Notes: a model not told the origin generated them from the sequence alone. DNA of 51,170 nucleotides from Gammaproteobacteria bacterium (GCA_016874095.1 VGVH01000016.1:1-51170); one strand, 5' to 3'. Shown: positions 1 through 8,123, counted from the first letter of the stretch. Made by a program: numbers and translations.

Positions 1-8
1 ACACGGCT

Positions 9-254
9 TCAGCTGAGATCGAGCACCACCTGCCCCGGCGGAGCGCGGGCGCGGTGAACTGCGGTGTCCTCGGCCGGGCTACGCTCGCTGGCGCCGATTC
101 TTCTTCCCCGTCCGGCCGGCGCGACCTGAGCACGCAGCGCACTGTGTGGCGCCAGGACTCCGTGGTAGCGCGTCAGGTGTACACGAGGCTTGGGCACCAG
201 CGCGGCCAGGCGCGCGATAAAGTCCAGCGGCTCGACAAAATCGCCGGGAGCGAT
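9..254 (-). pseudogene. IS91-type transposase, C-terminal remnant
   Basis: The minus-strand reading contains FVEPLDFIARLAALVPKP followed by RVHLTRYHGVLAPHS. This is the hallmark C-terminal block of the Y2/IS91-like putative transposases (family knowledge). Upstream on the minus strand the reading continues into unrelated sequence, and none of the N-terminal zinc-binding or catalytic tyrosine part is present, so only the last stretch of the gene survives. It sits at the edge of the A/T-richer segment that carries the sulfatase operon, which fits a transfer scar. The assignment of the fragment is fairly firm; its exact limits are not. Confidence 0.7.
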
Positions 255-639
255 TTTGGACAGCCGAAGGCGTGAACACGAATGCGGTTCGCTGCAGCAG
301 CTTGTTGGGCAGGCTGCCGATGTGCCATTCGATGCGTACCCCACAGTTACGAAGAAGCCGTAGTGCGAACATTCATGCGACCTGCCGCCGATGGTTAGTC
401 ACGAACGAACAGAACGACTGCGAGGAGGTCAATGTGGTCGGTATTCAACTACACCACCTTCCCAGGTGGTACTTCCGCTGTTGCGTTACGAGCCAAACTA
501 CGCCCAGCTACCTCGTCTATGAATGAAACAAACTTAGGGTCCTGGACGTTCCGATCGTCCCGGAAGTGATCGAGGTTCTGGCTGGACAGCGCGTCGGCCC
601 GATTGTCGTCAGCGGCTACTCAGTTTGTGCGATGTGTCG
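255..639. other. Intergenic stretch with little coding signal
   Basis: No convincing gene starts here. The minus-strand part next to the transposase remnant does not resemble the rest of that family. A 7-bp hairpin (453-459 with 464-470) is present but lacks a T-tract. From 527 to 679 the plus strand has a short open frame with NKLRVLDVPIVPEV and GPIVVSGYS, vaguely like the catalytic region of tyrosine recombinases. That resemblance is weak. Confidence 0.35.
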
Positions 640-2916
640 TCACCGGCAAGTTGTCGGAAGATTAGACCGGATTGTTTGACGGTCAGTCTCGTTTGTAAAG
701 CCGTCATGGTTGAAGTCAAATGTACTGGACAAATCCCACCGCCGCACGGTTGCGGCATAGTCTTTTAGATCCTGGGCATCAACCACAAGGTCACCATTAC
801 CATCGCCGGGGCAGGCGGGCTGTGTGTCCATCAATTGTGTGGCATAGGACGTGAGGGTCCGCAGCGCTGCTGCCGATCCAGTGACCTGCGCCGTTTTGTC
901 TACTGTCACACTGCCGTTGAGCTCGGAGTAGATAGCTTGACCGTCCCGGTCGAGCTTCAATGTTGCTGCCTTGGGGTTTTCGTTAACTTCATAGAGCTCA
1001 ATCAATTGTTTGGACGTGGATCTGTCGTTGTCGGGATCATATTCGAGCCAATTGCTCACGGTGATTTTGAAGCGATCATCGCGCGCGCCGTAGTAGCTCT
1101 GCGGGTAACTGCTCATGTCCACTTGATTGGCTATGCCGCCGTTCTTGTATATCGCCTGATTTACCTGCCAGCACTCTTTCACGCCCTGGCCACTGGTGTA
1201 TGCGTTGACCGTCGGGTCGGATGCGCCCGGGCCCCACCAGGTTCCGCCATTATCTTCGCAAACTCCCTTATTGAGCGGAGTTTGCGTGCAGCTACCACTG
1301 GTCGCCGAAGCGCCGATAACGCAGGGTGGATTATGGCCATCGCCCTTTTGGATATTGAGGTCGCCTTGTGTGAAATTGAAACGACGGATTTTTGTTTGCT
1401 GGGGATTGGTGAGATAGGCCAGCATGGACATGGCGTCGATCTTGCGTGGTGCGGCCGCTTTTTGAGGATCGAGGCCTGCCACCTCGCCGAACAATCCGAA
1501 CACGTCTGCCCCGCTTACGATGTAGGGCACATCTCGGTTCGGCATTTGCACCATCGGCCCCGCCACGATCAGCGGAACCCAGACGCCGGTTTGAAAAGCA
1601 GTTGCTTTTGCGCGCGTTGCGTCGAATGGAGCCTGCACGGTGGTGCCATAAGATCCATTGTCGCCGATGATGACGATCAACGTGTTCGAAGAGCTTGGAT
1701 CATAGACAAGCTGCTTGCGGGTGTTCTTTTGGGCGATTCCGGTTGAAACCAGCAGTCGACCGAGCTCGCTGTCCATTGCTTCAATCATTGCATCGGAATT
1801 GAGCCGCTGAATAGCAATATTCGTGCAATCTGTCCCAGGTCCGCTGTCTGCCTGTTGCTCGGCCTGTAGCCTGTCGCGGGTAATTCTGGAGAGCAGGTGC
1901 CCTGGCGGTGTCTGAAGTGGCGTGTGATCAGCACTGAAAGACACAGTAGCCATCCAGGGCGCAGAGCCCTGTTGCTGTTTGTTGATCCACTGAATTGCAG
2001 CGCTCACTTCGATCGAAGAGCGGTAGATACGCGCACGCGGATCATCCAGTGGCGCCACGAAGACACGCCCGCCATCGTTGATGACGAGTGGCGAAACATA
2101 GTGCGCATTCTGTTTCAGGAAGTTCAAACCAGCCGGAGCCGTTGCCTCACAGTCAGCGGAAGGCACCAGAATGCCGCCAATATTCATGCAGGCGAGTCCG
2201 GGCGAATCTCCCAGTGTGTCACCAACGATCTTGCTGCACGTGTAGTTACCCCTCGCGCGCGGAATGTAGCATGCGCCGCTGTCGGCGCCGTTATTCAGGG
2301 ATTGGCGAGCAACCGATGGTACATATCCGCATGGGTAAGTGCCCGGCGCGCCGATGCCGCCAGCCGTTGTGTCGATCGAGGCGGGAACGCCGCCGATCCA
2401 GCCATAAAAGAAGTCCCAACCCATCTTTCCGGGCGCGCCATTACCGAACTGGTTGTTCTCCGGTCCGCCGAGATGATATTTGCCGAAGAGGCCGCTCTTA
2501 TAGCCTGCTTTTTTCAGCATGCGCGCCACGGTGACATCATAGGGAGACACCTGCGAGTTGGCGAGATCGTCTTGGCCTATGGCCTGATATATGTTGGTGC
2601 GAAAGGGATAGCGTCCAGTCAGCAAGGCCATGCGGCCGTTTGAGCATTCAGGTTGAGACCATGTATTGCGAAAGCGTAGACCGTTACTTGCAATTGCATC
2701 AATCGTTGGCGTGCGTGGAGGCGTGGCACCGCCATAGCCCATTGCCTTTAGTTGATCTATGCCGACGTCATCCATAATGACGAACAGAATATTCGGTTTG
2801 CGAGCGCTTTGCGCCGACACACCGGAGTTGCTCGAGACCGCGGATGCTGAGATGAGAGCGGAAACGGTGAATGCAGCAACCATCAAACGTCTTGGAAGAG
2901 TTATACGAATTTTCAC
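640..2916 (-). CDS. Exported sulfatase-family hydrolase with dockerin-like C-terminal tail
   Basis: This is a 758-residue protein of the alkaline phosphatase/sulfatase fold. An N-terminal signal peptide (about residues 1-36) is followed by NILFVIMDD, the metal-binding aspartates at 49-50. The active-site region is ECSNGRMALLTGR, with Cys91 and Arg95. FGKYHLGG (Lys146, His148), SADHTPLQTPPGH and IIGDNGSYG (metal Asp/Asn) follow in the usual sulfatase order. The formylglycine motif reads C-S-N-G-R instead of C-x-P/A-x-R, so maturation is uncertain. The last about 55 residues hold two EF-hand-like loops, DGNGDLVVDAQD and DFNHDGFTNETD, as in dockerin type I repeats. The start is GTG with a GAGAG-like element upstream. 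It lies 44 nt downstream of the FGE gene, in an evident operon. Family assignment is firm; the sulfate ester substrate is unknown. Confidence 0.88.
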   Translation of the reverse strand: MKIRITLPRRLMVAAFTVSALISASAVSSNSGVSAQSARKPNILFVIMDDVGIDQLKAMGYGGATPPRTPTIDAIASNGLRFRNTWSQPECSNGRMALLTGRYPFRTNIYQAIGQDDLANSQVSPYDVTVARMLKKAGYKSGLFGKYHLGGPENNQFGNGAPGKMGWDFFYGWIGGVPASIDTTAGGIGAPGTYPCGYVPSVARQSLNNGADSGACYIPRARGNYTCSKIVGDTLGDSPGLACMNIGGILVPSADCEATAPAGLNFLKQNAHYVSPLVINDGGRVFVAPLDDPRARIYRSSIEVSAAIQWINKQQQGSAPWMATVSFSADHTPLQTPPGHLLSRITRDRLQAEQQADSGPGTDCTNIAIQRLNSDAMIEAMDSELGRLLVSTGIAQKNTRKQLVYDPSSSNTLIVIIGDNGSYGTTVQAPFDATRAKATAFQTGVWVPLIVAGPMVQMPNRDVPYIVSGADVFGLFGEVAGLDPQKAAAPRKIDAMSMLAYLTNPQQTKIRRFNFTQGDLNIQKGDGHNPPCVIGASATSGSCTQTPLNKGVCEDNGGTWWGPGASDPTVNAYTSGQGVKECWQVNQAIYKNGGIANQVDMSSYPQSYYGARDDRFKITVSNWLEYDPDNDRSTSKQLIELYEVNENPKAATLKLDRDGQAIYSELNGSVTVDKTAQVTGSAAALRTLTSYATQLMDTQPACPGDGNGDLVVDAQDLKDYAATVRRWDLSSTFDFNHDGFTNETDRQTIRSNLPTTCR

Positions 2917-2960
2917 AGCATTGGCTCTCTTAATCTCGTCGTTCCGCTTTGATGTCTTGC

Positions 2961-3953
2961 TCAGGGCTTCGCTATTGGCCGCATGATCGTGCGGAAGCCG
3001 ATATGCGTACTGCCGAGGTCCGTTTCACCAGGCTGCCGGGCGCTGGGGCGATAACGCCCGCAGTAGCTATTCGAGCAGAGCCACGATCCACCTTTGATCA
3101 CCTTTCGGTTTGGCATGCCAGGCACAGGCTGCGTAGCCATGGCGGGGTCGTGGCTTGACTGATAGTCGTCCTGCGTCCACTCCCAGACATTGCCCAGCAT
3201 GTCAAAAAGTCCATACCCATTCGGCTTGAAGCATCCGACCGGGGCGGGGCCACGATAGCCGTCCTTGGCGGAGTCATAATAAGGAAATATACCTTCCCAG
3301 ATGTTGGCATTCGGCTCTGCCTCTTCACTGGGAATTCCGCTTCCGCCGCGTGCCGCCCATTCCCATTCAGATTCTGTCGGCAGATCATGCCCGCGCCACA
3401 CTGCATAGGCCTTGGCGTCATCCCAGCTGACCTGCGTGACTGGCTCGGCCTCACGGCCGTTGATACTGGTGTGCGGTCCGCCAGGGTGACGCCAGTCCGC
3501 GCCCGCTGTGTATTGCCACCATGATGTTAGGTCAAATTGAGCAAGTGTTTGCTGCGGCATCCCGAAGACCATAGATCCAGGCTTGCGATATTCATCCGGC
3601 AATCCCGGATATGCGTCTGGGGGCAGCCCCTTCTCGGCTGTGGTTATGTAACCTGTGGCGGCTACGAAAGCTGCAAATTCCGCGTTTGTCACTTCATGCG
3701 TGTCGATCAAAAAAGCAGCCACAGAAACGTTGTGTTGTGGTCGCTCCTCCGGATAATGGCGATCTGATCCCATGATGAATTGGCCAGCAGGCACGGGGCG
3801 CATCCCGGCCTCCGGTGCAGGGAAGCTCGATGGCAATCCTGCATAGGATTTGCAAAGCAGATCTTCCGCATGGGCTGCCTGCATTGTAAGCAGCAACAAC
3901 AGCAGGGTGCAGGCATGCCACCTGCGCGTGGTTCTTTTCTTGGGTACTGTCAT
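2961..3953 (-). CDS. Formylglycine-generating enzyme (SUMF1/FGE family), exported
   Basis: FGE oxidises the active-site Cys of sulfatases to formylglycine. This 330-residue protein has a basic N-terminus, a hydrophobic leucine run and an AHA cleavage-like site (about residues 1-29), so it should leave the cytoplasm. The FGE-sulfatase domain spans about 50-325, with VPAGQFIMGSD, DTHEVTNAEFAAFV, VSWDDAKAYAVW, LPTESEWEWAARGG and GNVWEWTQDDY. The block GGSWLCSNSYCGRYRPSAR carries both catalytic cysteines (293 and 298) in the same spacing as human FGE Cys336/Cys341, so it looks active. The ATG at 3953 starts a normal signal peptide; a GTG at 3977 would add eight residues. It is followed by the sulfatase gene and is probably its dedicated maturase. 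Confidence 0.88.
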   Translation of the reverse strand: MTVPKKRTTRRWHACTLLLLLLTMQAAHAEDLLCKSYAGLPSSFPAPEAGMRPVPAGQFIMGSDRHYPEERPQHNVSVAAFLIDTHEVTNAEFAAFVAATGYITTAEKGLPPDAYPGLPDEYRKPGSMVFGMPQQTLAQFDLTSWWQYTAGADWRHPGGPHTSINGREAEPVTQVSWDDAKAYAVWRGHDLPTESEWEWAARGGSGIPSEEAEPNANIWEGIFPYYDSAKDGYRGPAPVGCFKPNGYGLFDMLGNVWEWTQDDYQSSHDPAMATQPVPGMPNRKVIKGGSWLCSNSYCGRYRPSARQPGETDLGSTHIGFRTIMRPIAKP

Positions 3954-4027
3954 GGACGTAAGATACGTTTCGGCCACACAGTTGCTCTAGTCAGCACGCT
4001 GTCCGCCATTCAGTTCAAGCTCACAGA

Positions 4028-4055
4028 AAAGGGGCAGCTCCGGAGCTGCCCCTTT
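4028..4055 (-). terminator. Rho-independent terminator
   Basis: A perfect 14+14 inverted repeat with no unpaired loop bases (4028-4041 pairs with 4042-4055) is followed on the minus strand by TCTG; the stem itself ends in CCCCTTT. It lies 25 nt beyond the stop of the outer-membrane protein remnant, so it presumably terminated that gene. It also insulates the FGE-sulfatase operon from upstream transcription. Confidence 0.8.
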
Positions 4056-4079
4056 GATATTGCTTCAGCGCGACCAGAG

Positions 4080-4400
4080 TCAGAACCGGAAATTAATCCC
4101 GGCTGTGACCATGTCTTCACCTGGAGTGGCAGAGGCCTGATAGTCCTCACCGGCGAAGTAGGTCTCCTCGCCATACCACACATGGATGTATTCAGCCCGG
4201 AATGAGATGCTTTCGGTTACCTTCTGCTCAATGCCGCCACCCAGCGCCCAGCCGTGCAGCGTGCGGTCAATCTTATGCGGGCCCTGTGTGTCGCTCGACT
4301 CGGCACCGGCGAGTGCATAGCCGCCCTTCAGGTAGGGAAGGGTGGTGCCCATCGCATAGCCAAGCCGTGCGGTCAGCCGCAGGGCTGTGCCGGCGGCCCG
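4080..4400 (-). pseudogene. Outer-membrane beta-barrel protein, 3' remnant
   Basis: The final about 100 codons read as an Omp25/porin-opacity type barrel: LTARLGYAMGTTLPYLKGGYAL, then GGGIEQKVTESISFRAEY and a terminal VTAGINFRF with the C-terminal Phe used for BAM recognition (family knowledge). There is no signal peptide or start. Upstream in the same frame the sequence is only the antisense of other genes. The barrel homology begins almost exactly where the neighbouring hydrolase gene ends, so the 5' two thirds appear to have been lost by recombination at about 4.38-4.40 kb. The terminator beyond its stop is still intact. Confidence 0.72.
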
Positions 4401-5491
4401 GCGTTGCCCACGCGGCGCTCGATCCAGTCGAGCATGAGCTGAAAATTGCCCGGGGCGTTCAGATGCAGGTTCGCGTTGTGGTTGGTGTCTTCGAGCACCG
4501 TGATCTCGTGGCAGGCGGCGGGCGGGAAGAATCGCGCCTCCCAGGCGATGATGGCAGCGTGATCCGTGCATTTCACGGCGCCGCCGCACACGACGAAGTC
4601 GTCCTCGCCGATGAGCGTGAACGCGGGCACGGCCAGCGCCTTGGACTGATCCTTGAAGTACTTCGACATCGAGATCACTTCGCCGATCGAGGTCGTCTGC
4701 CGGTTGAGCTCGTCGATCCGGACGACGGTCGGGTCGGTATTCGCCGCCGTGTAGAAGGTTCCGCCGCGAGTGTCCGGCTTCGAAATCATGTAGGTCGGAT
4801 CGAGCAGCGCACCGGCGAACGGGCCCTTGAACGCCGCCAGATCGACGCCATCCCGCATGGCGAGGTTGAACCCGGGATTGGAGTTGTGCACGAACCCCGT
4901 GAACACGATGCCGTCGACGTCCCGGGGATGGCCCAGCGCGTGTGCAAGGGCGATGGTCGAACCGAACGAGTGGCCGATCGTCACCACGGCGCCGAAGCGG
5001 TGCGCGCCGGTCAGTGTCTTGATGATCTGCGCCAGCACGTGCGCCTGGTTGTCCACACCCAGCGACAGGCCGAACGGCCGATCGCTCCTGCCCATGCCGA
5101 GCCGGTCGAAATTGAACGTGGCGAGCCCGCGCCGGAGCGCGGCCCGCGTGAAGGAATAGGTGTCCGGCTGGTACGGAAAATCCCAGTACAGGGAATCGTA
5201 GCCGGCGCCCGACACCATCACGGCCAGCGTCTTGCCGTCCAGCTCGCCCGTCCAGCACAGGGTGCCGACCACGTCGTGGTCGAACCACGCGCCCTCGCCG
5301 AGCTCGACCGCGATAGTCTGATCCCGGCAGTTCACACCGGGCATGTCGGCAGCAGACGCCAGCGGGACGCCCGGCGCGCTCTGCAGCGGACCTGACACCG
5401 GGCCGGTCCGGAACATGATGAGCAGCACGAGCGCGGCCAACACGCCGAGCGTACCGGTGAAGAAGTAGAATTTTTTCGAACGCTTTCGCAT
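4373..5491 (-). CDS. Membrane-anchored alpha/beta hydrolase
   Basis: This is a 372-residue protein with one N-terminal transmembrane segment (about residues 8-27) after a basic MRKRSKK, so the catalytic domain is predicted outside the inner membrane. The nucleophile elbow GHSFGS places Ser175. A likely acid lies in LIGEDDFV (Asp297/298) and a likely base in DTNHNANLH (His338). FNFDRLGMGRS is the usual strand-loop before the elbow. It is divergent from the UbiD-type gene across a 61-nt gap that contains the palindrome ATCATATGAT. The stop abuts the barrel remnant, so the extreme C-terminus could be slightly altered, but the fold looks complete. The substrate is not evident. Confidence 0.82.
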   Translation of the reverse strand: MRKRSKKFYFFTGTLGVLAALVLLIMFRTGPVSGPLQSAPGVPLASAADMPGVNCRDQTIAVELGEGAWFDHDVVGTLCWTGELDGKTLAVMVSGAGYDSLYWDFPYQPDTYSFTRAALRRGLATFNFDRLGMGRSDRPFGLSLGVDNQAHVLAQIIKTLTGAHRFGAVVTIGHSFGSTIALAHALGHPRDVDGIVFTGFVHNSNPGFNLAMRDGVDLAAFKGPFAGALLDPTYMISKPDTRGGTFYTAANTDPTVVRIDELNRQTTSIGEVISMSKYFKDQSKALAVPAFTLIGEDDFVVCGGAVKCTDHAAIIAWEARFFPPAACHEITVLEDTNHNANLHLNAPGNFQLMLDWIERRVGNAGPPAQPCG

Positions 5492-5552
5492 GGCGCTGCA
5501 TCATATGATGTCTGCCCGCCAGCGATAATGCACCACAGGGAAGGATCTGGAA

Positions 5553-7238
5553 ATGACTCACCGCAAGCAGGCTCCCGCTACCGCCAGCCAGTCGCGTCGT
5601 GGTTTTCTCGCCTCCTCGGCGACCGCCTCGGTGCTCGGCGCCCTGGCGGCTGCCGGCTACGGCCCGGTCAGCGCGGCAGCGACGCCGCTGGTCGCGAAGC
5701 CGTCCAACAGGCGGGCACTGGCGAAGGCGCCAAAGGCACCCTTCGACTCGCTGCGCGACTGGGTGGCGGCCATGGACGCCCACGGCCTGCTGCTGCGCTT
5801 CGACCGCATCGACCAGGATGCCTACGAGATTCCGGCGTTGTTCTTCCAGGCAACCGACATGTACACCATGTATGGCGCGCCCTGTTTCATGTTCGATCAG
5901 GTCAAGATCGACGGCCAGTGGGTCGATGGTCCGGTGCTGATCAATACCCAGGGTCACTGGAACACGGACGCCATCATCTGGAACCTGCCGGTCACACCCG
6001 GCGACCACTACGGCAACTATCGCGCCGCGATTGCGCACATGGAAAAGGTGTATGCCGACAACGGCGGCAAGTTGCCGCAGATCCCGCCCGTAGTGGTTTC
6101 CAGCCGGCAGGCACCAGTTAAAGAAGTGGTGGTCCGTGGCGATGACATCGACATCACCCGCTTTGCGTTCGTGAAGACGAATCCCGCCGACGCGGGCCGG
6201 TACGTGAACACGGGCTCCCACTTCATGGTGGACCCGCAACTGGGCGCGAACTTCGGCACCTATCGCTGCCAGATCAAGGGGCCGCGCAAACTGGGCATCA
6301 ATCCCGAGCCCAACCAGACCGGCTACAAGATGCTGATGGCGGCCCGGGAGCGGGGCGAAACCACGATGAAGTACTCCATCGTGCTGGGCCAGGACCCCGT
6401 CGTGTGGGTGCTCAGCGGAACGCGGCTCGCCCCCAGGGGCTTCGGCAAGGACCCGATACCTGCCGATGAGCTGGCCATCGCGGGCGGCCTGCGCGGCAAA
6501 GCAGTGGAAGTCGTAAAGTCCGAGAACACCGACATCATGGTGCCGGCCCACGCCGAGATGGTGATCGAAGGCACGATCGACCTGCGCGAAGAGGCCTTCG
6601 AACCGGAGGGGCCGTTCGGCGAGATGTTCGGGTACCTCGGTCCGGTCAAGCCAAAGAACTTCGTGATGACCATCGACACCATCACGCACCGCAAGCAACC
6701 CTGGATCATGAACGCCATGACCGGCATGCAGCGCGGCATGGTGACCGCGCCGGCCGATGCCGCCTACAGCATCTCGCTCAAGGAGGCGATCCCGCAGTTC
6801 GTGGCCTACACGAACCCGCAGGACACCATGGGCGTCGTCGTACTCAGCATCGACAAGACCGGGCCCGGCCAGGGCCTGAAGAGCGGCCTGGCCATTGCCC
6901 AGCGCAACCCGATCGCGAAGGTCGTCATCGTGGTGGACAAGGACATCAACATCTACGACCGCACCGACGTGATGTTCGCGATCGGCTCGCGCTGGCAGCC
7001 GAACCCCGCCTCGCAGGTCCTGGACGACGTGTTCGGGTTGATGACAGATCCGAGCCAGGTGAAGTACGCGCGCACCAGCAAGATCGTCATCGATGCGACC
7101 CGGCAGCTGCCCGGCGAAGGCGGCAAGGCCGAGTTCCCGAGAACCAATCGGGACCTGCTGATCGAGGGGGCGCCGGAAGCCTTTGCGAAGGCGAGGGAAA
7201 AGTTCGGCGATGCTCTGGCGAGCTGGAAACGCGCCTAG
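5553..7238 (+). CDS. UbiD-family (prenyl-FMN) decarboxylase with Tat signal
   Basis: This 561-residue protein starts MTHRKQ and has a twin-arginine signal, SQSRRGFLASSATASVLG (residues 13-30), then an AAA-type cleavage region. The UbiD body follows: SLRDWVAAMDAHGLLLRFDR, then YVNTGSHFMVDP, NFGTYRCQIKGPRKLGI, and the signature FEPEGPFGEMFGYLGP. UbiD enzymes decarboxylate or carboxylate aromatic and unsaturated acids using prenylated FMN made by UbiX; no ubiX lies in this window. Export of such an enzyme is unusual, since the cofactor is loaded in the cytoplasm, and the Tat route for folded proteins would fit. Length is normal for UbiD plus leader. It is divergent from the alpha/beta hydrolase. 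Family assignment is firm; the substrate is unknown. Confidence 0.87.
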   Translation: MTHRKQAPATASQSRRGFLASSATASVLGALAAAGYGPVSAAATPLVAKPSNRRALAKAPKAPFDSLRDWVAAMDAHGLLLRFDRIDQDAYEIPALFFQATDMYTMYGAPCFMFDQVKIDGQWVDGPVLINTQGHWNTDAIIWNLPVTPGDHYGNYRAAIAHMEKVYADNGGKLPQIPPVVVSSRQAPVKEVVVRGDDIDITRFAFVKTNPADAGRYVNTGSHFMVDPQLGANFGTYRCQIKGPRKLGINPEPNQTGYKMLMAARERGETTMKYSIVLGQDPVVWVLSGTRLAPRGFGKDPIPADELAIAGGLRGKAVEVVKSENTDIMVPAHAEMVIEGTIDLREEAFEPEGPFGEMFGYLGPVKPKNFVMTIDTITHRKQPWIMNAMTGMQRGMVTAPADAAYSISLKEAIPQFVAYTNPQDTMGVVVLSIDKTGPGQGLKSGLAIAQRNPIAKVVIVVDKDINIYDRTDVMFAIGSRWQPNPASQVLDDVFGLMTDPSQVKYARTSKIVIDATRQLPGEGGKAEFPRTNRDLLIEGAPEAFAKAREKFGDALASWKRA

Positions 7239-7438
7239 CGAATCGGACCGCCGGGGAGCCCTGCGGCCGCTGCGCGCCTTGCCCCTGGCCCGCAGTAGTC
7301 CGTAACTGTCCGCACGAAGTCGTCCGGGAACTCGACGTGCGGCGAGTGGCCGGAGCCCGGCACGAGCACGAGCCGGCCCGCGACGCCCGCGTCGATCAGC
7401 ATCCACAAGCTCGCGCGGGGGGCGACGTGCACATGCAC
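7235..7438 (-). pseudogene. Alpha/beta hydrolase, C-terminal remnant
   Basis: The 67-codon frame carries GRLVLVPGSGHSPHVEFPDD followed by FVRTVTDY. This is the strand-plus-catalytic-histidine block that closes many alpha/beta hydrolases (family knowledge). The nucleophile elbow and everything before it are missing, and the frame ends in low-complexity AAAAGLPGG sequence. It overlaps the UbiD stop by four bases in convergent orientation. Best read as the stump of a hydrolase gene; whether it is translated is unknown. Confidence 0.6.
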
Positions 7439-7487
7439 CTGGTGTAGCAGCCCTTTCCCGCGGTGTCGTCGGGAGCCGGCCGATGCC

Positions 7488-7883
7488 TCAGCCAGCAGTA
7501 TTGCGCAGCTGGATCACGCCGGTCACGGCCGCGTCGGTGGTGACCACGGGCCGGCCCTGTTTCACGAAGGCGATGCGCTCGCCGCTGCCCTTGACGCGCA
7601 CCAGTTCCGCCAGCATGAGCAGGATGCTCGTCGCGTAGCGATTGGCGTCGACGGGCGACATCTTCCGCACCGACGCGTGCACGGCGCTCTCGCCATTGGC
7701 GGGGCCGACGGCATAGATGGCTTCCCTCAGCGAATCGAACTTGGCCCGGATGCTGTGAGGCACCTGGGTTCCGGGCAGGTTGTCCAGGTGCTCCTGCCAG
7801 GCAGCGACCAGGCGCTGCTTGATGGGACCGTCGCCGGACAGGGTGCGGACCGCCGAGAAAAACCGATCGGAAACGTCGCACAT
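7488..7883 (-). CDS. Conserved protein of unknown function, 131 aa
   Basis: This is a small soluble protein without signal peptide or membrane segment. Recognisable blocks are RFFSAVRTLSGDGPIKQRL and ASVRKMSPVDANRYATSIL. The second resembles conserved hypothetical proteins of proteobacteria that I recall only as uncharacterised, so no function is assigned. A promoter-like element lies about 100 nt upstream. The hydrolase remnant follows on the same strand 49 nt downstream, but there is no evidence of shared function. Confidence 0.6.
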   Translation of the reverse strand: MCDVSDRFFSAVRTLSGDGPIKQRLVAAWQEHLDNLPGTQVPHSIRAKFDSLREAIYAVGPANGESAVHASVRKMSPVDANRYATSILLMLAELVRVKGSGERIAFVKQGRPVVTTDAAVTGVIQLRNTAG

Positions 7884-7986
7884 GGGAGCCTCTGCTTTTT
7901 TATTCCGTACCGTCGCTGGTCGAGGCCTGGTGCCGGTCTCGTGCCGGCTTGTCTGGATCGCGCGGGCGGATCGTCGTTATGTGGAG

Positions 7987-8015
7987 ATAGTAGTAGCCCG
8001 GCGGTCGGCCGACAA
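7987..8015 (-). promoter_or_regulatory. Candidate sigma-70 promoter for the 131-aa protein
   Basis: On the minus strand TTGTCG (8015-8010) and TACTAT (7992-7987) are separated by 17 nt. Each matches four of six consensus positions. The start codon at 7883 lies about 100 nt downstream. This is a pattern match only. Confidence 0.35.
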
Positions 8016-8123
8016 GAACGGCGTGGCTATTTTGTGACCAGCTGCGGGCTGCGCCATCCGGCGGCAGGGCGGCTTTACGGAATGTCCCGACGCAGTTCCG
8101 CTGCGGCTGCGTCGCCGCCAAAG

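Noticed and set aside
275-335. Integron attC-like site (GCCCAAC and a following CTGCTGCAG stretch on the minus strand)
   Set aside because: One RYYYAAC-like core is present, but no matching GTTRRRY end or imperfect long palindrome was found at a suitable distance.
453-470. Small hairpin as terminator
   Set aside because: The stem is only 7 bp and neither strand has a T-tract after it.
4400-7406. Very long minus-strand open frame ending in the outer-membrane barrel tail
   Set aside because: Beyond the barrel part it is only the complement of the UbiD and hydrolase genes, rich in Arg/Gly/His/Ala and without family motifs. Only 4080-4400 is kept, as a remnant.
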